Shown here: one piece after another, positions 13,860-24,724 of the stretch
Layout of the letters: each line of letters begins with the position of its first letter
How positions within the stretch are numbered: position 1 is the stretch's first letter
The notes under the pieces: generated by a model
What the model saw: the letters and a program-made list of their open reading frames with translations, nothing else
Databases searched by the model: none
Told to the model about the DNA's origin: nothing
Translations under genes and position numbers: made by a program
Assembly (NCBI RefSeq): GCF_040954645.1
Contig: NC_092807.1
Span: 52,233,481-52,297,480 of the forward strand
DNA length: 64,000 bases
Source: Diabrotica undecimpunctata
Lineage: Eukaryota > Arthropoda > Insecta > Coleoptera > Chrysomelidae
Direction: 5' to 3'

Positions 13860-14454
13860 TTTGAACGAAAGTAACAAAAGCTCTACCAAAACTAACACAA
13901 TGTACTTAACGTAGATATGACAGAAGAAATATGTATTCTTGTACACATAAATAACAATTGATAATGACAATGGGTATAAAATATCAAGAAACGTCAAACA
14001 GTCAACGCCAACCTTCATTTTAAACTTTTTTAGATTTATTTTTATTTAGTACAGTTGATGCAATGTATTATTATTTGACATAAAATTTTAATCATTTACA
14101 ATCAACAAAAACTAACACATTTAAAGAGGTTTGACTTTTTAATAAATTTAATTTATTATTTATCGAAAATAATGCCCAATACGATCTATGAGTAAAAATT
14201 TAAAATTGAAAAACAATTGATTCTATCGTAGAGATAATACAAAGTGACAGTAAAGATGTTAATTTTCTACGTATTAGATTATGTTGTAGGAACTCATTTT
14301 AATTAAAATGTTTGAAATTTATAACATTTGTTTAAATTAATACCTTATAATTTGATACTTCATTATGGTTGTTCTATTTTTGGTAAGATTTGATCGTTCA
14401 CTAAAAATTTAATAAAAGTGCGACAACATTGTCGCATATGTCGTTTTCATTGGC

Positions 14455-14740
14455 TATTTATGTAGTTTGAAAATCACTTATTGCATTTTAAAAAAAATTT
14501 ATACAGGGTGTAATGTTTAATACGAATCCCTAAATTAATTTTTCCAAAGCCAGTCCTGGAATTTTTTAGTTTACCTAATACCAGTCGAATGCTTGATAGT
14601 AGTGTACTGTATCATGCAAAAATTAAAAAAATCAAATGAGCCGTATAAACATTACAGTAAAATGAAATAAATGGTCAATTACACAAATCACCCTGTTAAT
14701 TAATAAAGAAGAGGAGTTGACATTTTTTAGTGGCCACATG
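14455..14740. mobile_element. Insertion in the right mariner TIR, containing a MITE-like unit
   Basis: This block interrupts the right inverted repeat. Inside it, 14504-14695 starts CAGGGTGT and ends CACCCTG, so it may itself be a small mariner-type MITE. Confidence 0.5.
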
Positions 14741-14805
14741 ATATGCTCCCTGAGGGACTCTACATATGGTAGAAGTATGTAAAGTTCCTCATGACTCACC
14801 CTGTA

Positions 14806-16490
14806 TATATTAAATTCAACCGTGTTCCGGGTTGAACCGCGTCGATTATTATTGCGCCGAGTTTTCGACATCCTCTTCGATGTCTTCTTCCGAGGTCTTA
14901 GTATCTTGAGACCCCAGACACTACCACACTGATCACTAATCAATGCGTTACTGATAGCTGGGAATAAAGGACGGTTCATTTATACCGTCGACGATGACGT
15001 GGTTTGGGTGGAGGTGGGCGTGGGGATCAGCGTATGAATTGGCGCAGGGATTGGCGCGTGGGTTTGGCGCGAACATTTCTGACATTAGGATTTTGATTGA
15101 CGGGTTTAGCGGATCATATTTTCTTTATCATAGGTTTCCAAGTCGAAGGTAATCGTATGCCGGCATCTCTTTTATTGAGACAATTTGACCTTTTTTCAAT
15201 TTGTATGGCTTCTCGGATAATTCTTGGTTTATAGAAGAGTATGGGTGTTCTCTAGTTTTAAAAATCAATTTTGTGACCTGTATGAAGATGGTGTTAACCT
15301 ACAGCTGAAATTGAGTCGGAATTGCGAACAGAAGGGGAATTTTCATAAATCTTATTTTGTATTCTACGATTTGTTTGTGTACTTGTGCAGATTGCCGTCC
15401 TATATATCTGGCAATCGGGCAATCTGCACAAGGAATTTCATAAACTCCGTGTTGTTCATTTGGAATGTCGTCTTTAATCGACCTTTGACGTAAGGAAGAA
15501 AAGCTTTCGTATAATGAGGGTCTGAGTCTTTGAGTTGAGATTGAGTAGAAGATCGATGTCTGTGCATGCTCCTTTTGATGCGATTTTCGCAGTAATCGTT
15601 TTGGATGAGGGCTTGTTTTAAACTAGAAAACTCAGCGGGTCTCCTTTCATCCTCGCAAAGGCGTATTGATCTAGAGCCAAGCATATTAATGACTGAATTA
15701 ATTTGTGAAGGGAGATGATGAGAGTTGGCATGCAAGTAATGATTGGAATGGAAATGGAAATTGGAAAATACACCAAAGCATCCCTCCAATGGGGCCAAAT
15801 GACGAATATATCATCAACATATCGTAGCCAATATGTCAACATATCGTAGTTTGAACATTGATGTGGATAGTGGTCGGGTCTCGAAGTCTTTCGTAAAGAT
15901 ATTGGCAATTACTGGAGATAGTGAGGAGCCCATTGTGGCACCATTTATTTGTCTGTAGAATTGATTTTGGAAGATAAAGTGAGTGTTGGACATACAATGG
16001 TTAATGAGATCTAAGTGCTGGATACTGTATTTAGTTTTCAGAAGGTTTAGAGTGTTGTCTATAGGAATGTTTGTAAAGAGTTAACCGATATCGAAACTTA
16101 CTAGAATGTCTGACGGTGAGATAGGGTATTGTTTAGGAAGTTAGATGAAATGAAAAGAATTTTTAACGAAGAATGAAGTACTTGGCCAATGGTTGTGTGG
16201 GGCAGTTTTATGCAATGACAATAGGACGTAGATTAATATCGTTTTGTGAATTTTTGGTAAACCATATATTCGAGGTGTTCTGGAAGACTTTTTACGAGGA
16301 ATTAGAGATTGTTTTATAATGAAGAACAGGTTGCCAATGTGAGTCCATAATACTATGTAGTCTATGGCAAGTGAGCCAATAATAACAATCTTAAATAGTT
16401 TTTATTTAATAAGGTTGGTAAATTTTGGGCTACCGGTTTTAATGCTTACAATATTTGCCCCATCATCAGGCCCCGGTACGTTTTATTTTT
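14806..16490 (-). mobile_element. Penelope-like element, degenerate
   Basis: Reading the minus strand: terminal region near 16490-16420 with a decayed hammerhead-like motif, RT remnants from ~16380, catalytic YVDD, a GIY-YIG start, then a 3' terminal region to 14806. That end (about 14870-14905 reversed) has GACATC...GATGTC followed by GAAA, another hammerhead-like hairpin. The element begins directly after the TA flank of the mariner transposon. Confidence 0.7.
15130..16380 (-). pseudogene. Penelope-like reverse transcriptase/GIY-YIG protein
   Basis: RT core: RQINGATMGSSLSPVIANI (about 15895-15955), then YWLRYVDDIFVIWPHW (about 15780-15830), the hallmark pair of Penelope-like RTs. Downstream, near 15410-15465, HGVYEIPCADCP opens the GIY-YIG endonuclease domain that nicks target DNA for priming. 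Further matches (IVEYKNKIYEN, FLKLENTHTLL) run to about 15150. Multiple frameshifts and stops make it non-functional. Confidence 0.75.
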
Positions 16491-16494
16491 ATTT

Positions 16495-17055
16495 GTATTA
16501 AAAACTAAATGATATCAGATACAGGAAAGCTCTATAAACTAAGGAAGAGTTTAGTTTCAGTTCAGTTTCACTAAAAGACAGTTTTTGGAAATGTATTACA
16601 TACTTAAACATCCGAATGTTCTCAATAAGAGAACGGGCGTTAGTAACTTGAGTCAAATCTATTATTTCTTAATCTTGCAGAACTGATTTGTATTTTAATT
16701 TTTCATACAGTTTCTTATCAGCTAATCAATAATCTTTTTATAAATTACTTACCTTGTTGATTCTTTAAATAAATAATTAAATAAATTATTGAGTATATTT
16801 AATAAATAATTAACTTAATATTAATAAACATATAATCAATAGTGCTCTATGCAAGCACTGGTTATGTCCTCACTGGTTAATGCAAAGTGGAGATCCACAT
16901 TAATGATAGCGGTGTTAATAAAACCGTGTTCACTTCATTGATGTCAACTTACACCAACTTTGGCAACAGCCAGGTATGCTTTTTTGAAATTAACGCTTTG
17001 TTAGTTCGTGCTGCATTGAATGCTCTTGCTTTTCGGGTATACTCGTATTCATACG
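16495..17055. other. No recognisable feature
   Basis: AT-rich, with stretches like AAATAATTAAATAAATTATTG. No coding sequence or repeat ends recognised. Confidence 0.35.
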
Positions 17056-17063
17056 ATTCCACT

Positions 17064-17233
17064 CAGTAGCGCACCTAGAATTTGCTCTGGGGGGGGGGGG
17101 GGGGTTTGGTTGGTCACCAAATTTTTTTTTATGATGCTACCTCCTTTTTGAGTCCTTAAAATGTGTGAGTAACAGTGTCGGAATAGGATCCTGGGGGGGT
17201 TTTAACCCCCAAACCCCCCTGGGTGCGCCACTG
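17064..17233. mobile_element. hAT-type MITE with 8-bp target duplication
   Basis: 170-bp unit starting CAGTAGCGCACC and ending in the complement of CAGTGGCGCACC, flanked on both sides by ATTCCACT (17056-17063 and 17234-17241). An 8-bp duplication and CAGTGGCG-like ends are hAT hallmarks. Long G and C runs (17083-17103, 17193-17220) form a hairpin-prone interior. No coding capacity. Confidence 0.85.
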
Positions 17234-17244
17234 ATTCCACTTAT

Positions 17245-17640
17245 TATAAGTCGTTTAACACAACACACTCTCAAACAAATACCTATTGAATTTGGGATCT
17301 GTTCATTTACAGCCTTTGAAATCGCATGGTGTCTCGTCCGTAATATTACTTTGTCATTTACTGCTTGAAACAAGCCTACTTAATAATGTTACCTAAAGTT
17401 AAATATAAATCATAGTAAGTAATTTCTATTATTTGATAATTCGCGAACTCAAGCGACTGTGCTGCCGTTTTTTTTGGAACTAGAGGAATTGGGATAAAAA
17501 TGTAAACAAATCATCTGTTAACGTATGTATCAACGTCAGTTGAATGCTTGTCGCTTGTATTTGTATTCATTTGAACGATAGATCTATTTATATTGCTTAT
17601 AATTAGGGAGACCAAAAACAAAAAGCCTAGTAATAGTAAC
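17245..17640. other. Probable 5' region of the ISL2EU-like element
   Basis: No gene. It should hold the left end and promoter of the THAP transposase gene, but I could not find a terminal inverted repeat matching the region beyond 24707. Confidence 0.3.
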
Positions 17641-17643
17641 AAA

Positions 17644-19150
17644 ATGTGTTCAGTTCCTCAGTGTTCTGCGAGAGCAACGAAGGATATCTCCTTGCATTAT
17701 TTTCCCCGAAATGAAATGGGGAAGAAGGAATGGGGTCGTGTATCTCGCATTGGAAAGAAAATATCGAAATACATGAGTGTATGCAGTTTACATTTTGCAG
17801 AGAATGACTATTTTCTACCAAGTAAGTAAATATTTAAATAATTGGCCATAGTATATCCAATCCTGCAGGGTATTTTAATAAAAGACTTAACATATGAGTT
17901 ACATATTTTGATTTTGTTACACTTCTTAAGTGTGTCATATGTATGTTACACGCTTAATAGTGTTTTTATTTTCAGGTGTAACTAGTCACAAAAGATTTAA
18001 AAAAAAAGGTAATATTCCATCCCAGAACCTTTCTACAAGGAGGTTTGATAGAACAATATCTTCACCTCAGAAGCAGGCTAGAGCTACAAGAGTAGCTCGA
18101 GGACAAGCCCTTGTACATGAAAATGGCTGCTCAACCACATGTATAAAAGATGCAATATCTACATCACCTGCACAAGATGAAGGGATAAATTTAATGGAGG
18201 AAATTTTTGGAGGTTTTAAGACTTATTTTACTGATAAAGGTGTACAAGTTACAGAATCAATAATAAATGAACGTAGAAAATCCACATTGAAGGATATGCT
18301 GAAAACAAATAGAGATGTGAATGCATTCACAGGGATCCAGTCAATTATTCTACTTAATAAAATATGTTTAGCTGCCAGTATACTAGAAAAGAAAGATGCC
18401 AAACTTTTGCACTTATCATTACGTCAGCGTATAATACTAGTGTTTGTAAAGTTAAAAATTGACCTTTCATTTAGATGTTTATCTGTATTATTTGGGGTAT
18501 CAGCAAATACTTTCAAAAATTACTTACATGTGACAGTTGAAGTACTACATAAAGTATTACAACCTGCTGTACCACAGCTGGCACAAGAAACAGTTTTGAA
18601 ACGAATGTCAACTTGTCCAACGTCCTAATACCCGAATAATACTTGATTGCACAGAAATTCCTGTGGGAAAAATTAGGTGTTTAAAGTGCCGCATAATGTC
18701 CTATTCTTATTATAAAGGTGATCAGACACTGAAAGTACTTATTGGTATTGCACCTTCAGGTTTGATCACATTTGTAAGCCAAGTATATGGAGGTAGAACT
18801 TCAGACAAGGAAATTTTTGTGCAATCAAATATAATTGATAAGTTAATCTCTAATGTAGATGCAATAATGGTCGACAAAGGATTTTTTAATTGAAAATGAA
18901 TGCTTGGAAAATAATATAAAGCTGATACGTCCACCATTTCTAGGCAAAACAAAGCAATTCTCAGCCCAAGATGCACTATCAACTGCTGAAATAGCTGCAG
19001 CTCGTGTTCATGTCGAAAGGACAATAATTCAACGAATGAAAATTTTTAAAGTCCTTAAAGGACGAATTAATTTATATATGGTTCCATATATGTACTCAAT
19101 TTGTAAACATTATTGCAGGAATTGTAAATCTTTCCACACCAGTTCTTAAT
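17644..19150 (+). pseudogene. THAP-DDE transposase of an ISL2EU-type transposon
   Basis: Exon 1 (ATG 17644 to 17821) encodes a THAP zinc finger: MCSVPQCSARAT, KKEWGRVSR and VCSLHF give the C2CH pattern. Intron 17822-17975 (GTAAGT...TTTTCAG) joins in phase to exon 2 from 17976. Exon 2 has a helix-turn-helix (LSFRCLSVLFGVSANTFKNY) and a DDE nuclease: LDCTEIP, then MVDKGF, then ARVHVERTI supply Asp, Asp, Glu. Frameshifts near 18605, 18890 and 19095 break it. THAP plus this DDE core is typical of ISL2EU/PIF-related elements, in which THAP binds the ends. The convergent YqaJ gene supports ISL2EU. Confidence 0.8.
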
Positions 19151-19272
19151 TTTGATAAATATACAATTTAGGCTGTTTAAAAATTATATTTTACATTTTT
19201 AATTGTTAAACATTGTATTCTTTTTACTCTAATAAAAAGCTAAAAAATCATATATTAAAACTAAAATTTATC

Positions 19273-20352
19273 CTAATTATACATATTACACAAAACAAGT
19301 AAAATTTTATAAAAATATGCATTTTTAATTACTGACAACATCTCTCCTGTGAAGTGGGTGTCAAATGGTATTACAATTATAATACTGGATTTATTATATG
19401 AGCAATATATGACAAAGTGACAGAGGTCTAATCCACTTAATAACATCTGCAATTGTACTTGGCTATAATATTGATGATTGGTCTTTAAAGTTAATTTTCT
19501 CTCGTGCATATTCAGGTATTTTAAGTCTTCTATCACATCACAGCAAGTTCTGGTTCTGCCTGCTAAATGACACTTCACCTCTACACAACATTTTTTGTCT
19601 ACTATTCCATCAATACTTACACCCAAGCATGAAGCACTTGATGGTACAATAATGCCAATACGTTCAACTTTGTTGCCCAATTGTGGTTGATAGGCGTTTA
19701 AAGCTTCGCCTTCAAATATTTTCCCATGGCGAGTTGCAATGTTGCCCTTGAAGTGAGTGTCAAATAGTGACTTTACTTTCAAAACCCAGTTTGGATTTTT
19801 ATTTTTATAATAAGTGTAAACACTGTAGCAAGTAGTCCCAGTAATCCTTATTCTTCGAGCATTCCGCCACACTTCACCAGACTGAGAAATAGTTGCCCTA
19901 TATAAATTTATGCCATTTTCATGAGCAACACAAATATTTCTTTGTTATAAAAGTTTATCAAGTCATCACTCAGTTCCATTGTAAAACTTATAATATTGTC
20001 AAACAAAGGTAACAACTTATTGTTACTAAAAATGTCATGGTACATAGCTAATTGTAATAAATTACTTTGTGACACTCCTGCTTCTACTAAATTAAGGTTT
20101 TCACTTTTTGACAAACTTAATTGCAGTTCTGATCCTTCTGCACCAGAAAGTAGAATGTCTAAAACACTGATCTCAGCATTACTATCAAGACGACTTTCTA
20201 CTGCTGCTTGAGAATTACTTTTCCCCATGTGACAGAAACCATTTATAGGGGTTGCTTTTTCATAAACAGTGTTCTCTTTTTTCAATTTTCCCCATTGTTG
20301 CGTCGTATCTGTACTACTTAGGTCTTCCAAGTTCTAAATGGACCACCTACAA
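19273..20352 (-). pseudogene. YqaJ-type nuclease exon of the ISL2EU element
   Basis: Minus strand. LEDLSSTDTTQQWGKLK opens the exon; after a frameshift near 19934 come RATISQSGEVWRNARRIRITG, HGKIFEGEALNAY and GVSIDGIVDKKCCVEVKC. The last blocks match the YqaJ viral-recombinase nuclease fold (Asp...Glu-x-Lys metal site; D88, E98, K100 of the 199-residue 3' frame). A TTGTTGTAG acceptor precedes the exon at ~20353 and is in phase with the donor after the SWIM exon near 24305. An in-frame TAG just after the acceptor and the frameshift inactivate it. It ends ~120 bp from the transposase end, in convergent orientation. Confidence 0.7.
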
Positions 20353-20362
20353 CAAAAATAAC

Positions 20363-20384
20363 ATCTTCTTCTTCTTCTTCTTCG
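20363..20384. repeat. (CTT)n, 3' tail of the outer LINE
   Basis: CTTCTTCTTCTTCTTCTTC on the plus strand is the AAG-rich 3' tail of the minus-strand LINE that follows. Confidence 0.8.
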
Positions 20385-23300
20385 TCTAGCCATTCACGTC
20401 CACATCTGAACATAAGCCTCTTCAAGTCTTCCTTTCCATTGTTTTTTATTGTACGCTACTTGTAGCCAATTTTTCCCGGCAGTCCTTTTCAGATCATCTG
20501 TCCATCTCATAGGAGGTCTGCCTCTGGGTATTTTGTGTTGGTATGGTCTCCAGGTTAAAATTGATCTGTGCCATTTGTTTAGATCGCTCCTAGCTACATG
20601 TCCAGCGTATTCCCATTTCAACTTTAATGATTTTTGCACCACATCGGTGACTTTGGTTTTCTGTCTTATCCATGTGTTTGTTTTCTTGTCCTTAAGTGAT
20701 ATACCTACCATTGCTCTTTCCATCGCGTGTTGGGTGACTCTAAGTATATTCACATTCTTTTTTGTGATTGTCCATGTTTGTGCCGCATAAGTTAATATCG
20801 GAATAATGCATGCATCAAAAACTTTAGATCTAAGATGTAATTGAATTTGTTGATTTCTGAGTATATAGTTCAGTTTACCGAATGCTGTCCAAGCTAACTT
20901 TCTTCTTCTTTTTAGTTCTTCAGTTTGAATTTCCCTATTTAGTATTATTTTTTGTCCTAAGTATATATACTCTTCAACTTTTTCTATAACTTTATCGTTT
21001 ATTATTGTCACGGTGTCTTCGGAGTGCATGACTTTTGTTTTGTTTAAATTCATTTTCAGTCCTATTTTAGAAGATTCGGTATGTAGTTCTAAAAGCATGG
21101 TTTGCATTTCTTGTAGGTCAGTAGCTATCAGGATTATGTCATCTGCAAATCGTAGATTACTGAGGTAGCGGCCATATGTTTATTCCCTTATATTTCCAAT
21201 TTAGGTTTTTAAAAACGTCCTCCAAAACTAAGGTGAACAGTTTGGGTGATAAAGTATCTCCCTGTTTAACTCCCCTGTTTAATGGTACAGGGTTCGTGTG
21301 TTCATTTTCATTTAGGTAGTATGTAGCTGTAGCTTGGTTCATAGTTTCTTTTATTAAGTTAATATATCTGCTGTCTATTCTACAATCTTGCATTGCGTTT
21401 ATTACGGCCGTGTGTTCTATGGTATCGAAAGCTTTTTCGTAGTCTACAAATGCTAGGAAAACTGGAAACTTGTATTCGTTACATTTTTCTATTAATATTT
21501 TTGTGGTTAACAGGTGATCGGAAGTTGAATAGCCTTTTCTAAAACCTGCCTGTTTTTATGGTTGGTATTCGTCTAATTTCCTTGTTAGTCGAGTAGTTAT
21601 GACTTTGGTGAGTATTTTAAACAGGTGTGACAGTAGGCTGATGGGTCTGTAGTTTTCCAATTTTCGACTATCACCTTTCTTGTGTAATAAGATTACTTTA
21701 GAGTTGTTCCAGCTCTTAGGGACTTTGCCCTGATGTAAACAACTGTCCACAAGCTTAGTTACAATTGCAATTAGTTCCTTACCTCCTTCTAATATCATAT
21801 CTGTGGTCTTCTTCTTCAAGTGCCGTCTCCATCAATGGAGGTTAGCGGTTATGGTGGCAAACGTTTGTCTATCTTCAGCTGTTCTTAAGAGTTCCTCAAA
21901 TCCAAGTCCTGTCCAGTTTCTGATATTACGTAACCAGGACAATTTTTTTCTTCCAATTCCTCGCTTTCCTTCTATTTTGCCTTTTATTATCAACTGAGGG
22001 ATGTAGTATTTCTCGTTGCGCAACAAATGCCCTAAATAACTGGTTTTTCTTCTTTTGACTGTTCTCAATAGTTCTTTTTCTAAATTGAGTCTAGCTAGTA
22101 CTTCTTCATTTGTTTTTCGTGCTGTCCAAGGAATTTTTAAAATTCTACGGTACACCCACATTTGAAATGCCTCGATTCTATTCAGGCTCTTTATTTTTAA
22201 AGTCCATGTTTCGACTCCGTAGAGAAGAACAGACCAGATAAAACATTTTACAAGTTTTAATCTCAATTTAATATTTATATGTGTATCGCAGAATAGAACG
22301 CGCATCTTAAAGAAACTATCCCTAGCTTGAGCAATTCTCGCTTTAATTTCTTGTTCTGGGTCCAGCTTGCAATTAATCCAACAGCCAAGGTATTTGTATT
22401 GGTTTACCTGTTCTAAAATATTCCCATTTATTTTTATAGGTAAGGGGATATTCTGTTTTCTTTGGATCACCATTACTTTTGTTTTTTTTTCGTTGATCTT
22501 CATTCCAAACTCTCGACAAGCATCCTTAAGGTGGTCTATAACCCTCTGTAAGTTTGTGTCTGTATCAGCCAGTAGGACAGTGTCATCTGCATATCTTATG
22601 CTAGATATTGGTTCTCCATTAATTTTTATTCCTGTGGAAAGGTTTTCTAAGGCTTGCTTGAATAGTAGTTCCGAGTAAAGATTGAACAGCATAGGGGATA
22701 GTATGCATCCTTGCCTTACTCCTTTATTTATACTAATATTTCTAGATGTATGATCGTCGATCCTAATCTTGGCACTCTGCCTCCAATATAAGTTCTTAAT
22801 TAATCGGAGATCTTTGCTATCCAAGTTGATGCTCTGCAAGGAATTTAACATTTTATTATGGTTTACGCGATCAAATGCCTTTTCAAAGTCTACAAAACAT
22901 AGAAAGACATCCTTTTGTTGGTCGTAACACTTCTGCAGCAGTACTTGTAATGAAAACAAGGCCTCTCTGGTCCCCATTCCGGCTCTGAATCCAAATTGAT
23001 CGTATCCAACTTCTTTTTCACACCTTTTGTATATCCTATTGTGAAGTATTTTTAATAGAATTTTAAGCATTTGGCTCATAAGACTTATTAATCTAAAATC
23101 TGCGCATCGCCTGGAGTTAGCTTGTTTTGGAATGGGAATAAAAATAGATTCTAACCATTCCTCTGGTATTTTCCCAGTATCGTAGATTGTATTAAACAAA
23201 ATTACTAACAAATCAATGTTATTACTTTCGATCAATTTAAGTATTTCAGGATAAACTTCATCAGGTCCAGGGCTTTTATTGGTCTTTAATTGTTTAATGG

Positions 23301-24240
23301 CATATTCCACTTCGACTTTTAGAATTGGTGGGCTTTCAGTGACATTATTTATTGTAATGTCTATTCTTTCATCTCGGAACAGCTGTTGTATAAATTTTTC
23401 CCATTCTTCTATTTTATCTTTGGTGTTATGAATTAACTCTCCGTTGTTATTTACCAGTGGGCAATGTTGTTTTTTGTGGATGAATGAAAATTCTTTCACC
23501 TTCTTGTACATATTAAAGTAATCATGTCTATGTTCTAATTCTTCTATTTCTTTACATTTTTCTTCGAGCCATTTCTCTTTTGATTCTTTTATTTTCCTTC
23601 TTATTTCTGTATTTAATCGTTTGTAATCGCTTGTGTTCTTATTTTTGTATTTCCTCCTTTCGTCTATCATCTGTGGTAATAAGTAAAAATATCTGTGGTA
23701 ATATTATCTTTTCCTGCAGCTTTATTTCTCTTCATATTTTCCAATGCTGTAGTTACCTCTGAAATTGTTACTTTTGGCATTATTTCGGATAAAACATTTT
23801 TTATTAATTTCCGTGCTGGTCTCATCTCATCATCTTGTTGATGTGTTCTGTACAGTTCTGTGTAAAATTCTTCTATTCGTGTCAGTATGTTTTCTCTAGT
23901 TGTGATTTCATTTTCGTCTTTTCACATTAATGATATCATCTGACGTCGTCCTAGTGTCGGTCTGAGGCATTTCATACTCTTATTTTTTTCAATAGTTGCT
24001 GTTATTAATTTTTCGTTTTCTTTTCTTTTTTGTTGTCTGATTCCTTTTCTAATCTGCCTATTAAGTTCTCTATATTCGTCGGTTCCTCTTTTGTTAGATG
24101 TTTTTAAGATCTTTGTCTAATTCATTGTATGTTGTTTTTGGTTTTTTCAGTTGCAGAAGGCTTTTATTCACTGTTTCGGTAATAAGGTTATTCAAATCAT
24201 CAATATCATTGGAGTTTATCTGCTGCATGCTAACTTGATT
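20385..24240 (-). mobile_element. RTE-type LINE split by a second LINE
   Basis: The outer element covers 20385-21807 and resumes at ~23690-24240. Its RT begins beyond the insert (RNKAAGKDNITTD near 23715) and continues across it as MILEGGKELIAIVTKL (21556-21819). Then come GVKQGDTLSPKLFTLVLEDVF (21157-21393) and the post-RT region with YIYLGQKIILNREIQ, WEYAGHVARSDL and RGRPPMRWTDD (20394-21107). Frameshifts near 21160, 21400 and 21555 and a 5' region with stops show it is old. It lies in the apparent intron of the SWIM-YqaJ gene. Confidence 0.75.
21808..23690 (-). CDS. Nested LINE: 612-residue reverse transcriptase, 5' truncated
   Basis: Open from 23670 to 21832 without stops. It has RRKIKESKEKWLEEK (linker), KTNKSPGPDEVYPEI, FGFRAGMGTREALFS, CFVDFEKAFDRVNH, GVRQGCILSPMLFNLYSE and the catalytic IRYADDTVLLAD. 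The C-terminus has YKYLGCWIN, LLYGVETWTL, YLGHLLRNEKY and GKRGIGRKKLSW. The endonuclease domain is absent, so the copy is 5' truncated. It sits in the outer LINE and is flanked by ATCTGTGGT (21799-21807, and again at 23669 and 23691), its target-site duplication. The intact frame shows it is younger than its host LINE. Confidence 0.88.
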
Positions 24241-24304
24241 TAAAAATAAAAATTTAAAAATAACATATATATTGTCAATTCTTACAAAAATAAATATGTA
24301 TTTT

Positions 24305-24710
24305 TACCGAAAAACAAAGAGCAAAACAGCAACAACGTGTTTGCATTTCCCAGAGGCTCCAGCTTTACAGGTACACTTGCAATTGAAAGTCTTTTTCAAA
24401 TCGGTTGACAGGATTTGAATTCGTATTTGATGCGGTAGTCCTTTCAGATTGCTGATTTGCAAACATAAGGCCTCAAGTTTTACCTGAACTTCATTTTTTT
24501 ATGTTACTCCGCACATATTATTATGTGATTGGCACCCAGCACTGCTTGTCCTTCAATCAAAGGTCCTTTTGAATCGCCCACAATATTAATTATATCAACA
24601 AACGTTATCCCAATTATATCCACCATATTGATACAGCTGCACTGCCACCTATAGTCGATTGAATTCGCGAATATCAGTGCTAATTTGGAACTTTGTTTGT
24701 CTTCCATTTT
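24305..24710 (-). pseudogene. SWIM-finger exon of the ISL2EU YqaJ gene
   Basis: Starts at ATG 24707 (MEDKQSSKLALIFAN). GPLIEGQAVLGANHIIIC is followed, after one frameshift and one stop, by VKLEALCLQISNLKGLPHQI. A SWIM zinc finger comes next: NCKCTCKAGASGKCKH, with C-x-C and C-x-H ligands. The exon ends at a donor-like CG/GTAAAAAT near 24305. SWIM plus YqaJ in one protein is what I would expect of the accessory protein of ISL2EU transposons. The two halves are separated by ~3.9 kb of LINE sequence. Its role is unknown; DNA binding (SWIM) coupled to a nuclease (YqaJ) is the inference. Confidence 0.65.
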
Positions 24711-24724
24711 GGATAGTTTTGTTC

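Larger units (their letters stand above)
12446..14803 (-). mobile_element. Mariner/Tc-type transposon with ~220-bp inverted repeats
   Basis: The ends CAGGGTGAGTCAT (12446) and its complement (ending 14803) are flanked by TA on both sides. The left repeat (12446-12665) pairs with the right end in two blocks, 14741-14803 and 14296-14454, separated by 286 bp with no left-hand counterpart. The outer 60 bp of the two ends differ at about one base. A transposase gene lies between them on the minus strand. Confidence 0.9.
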
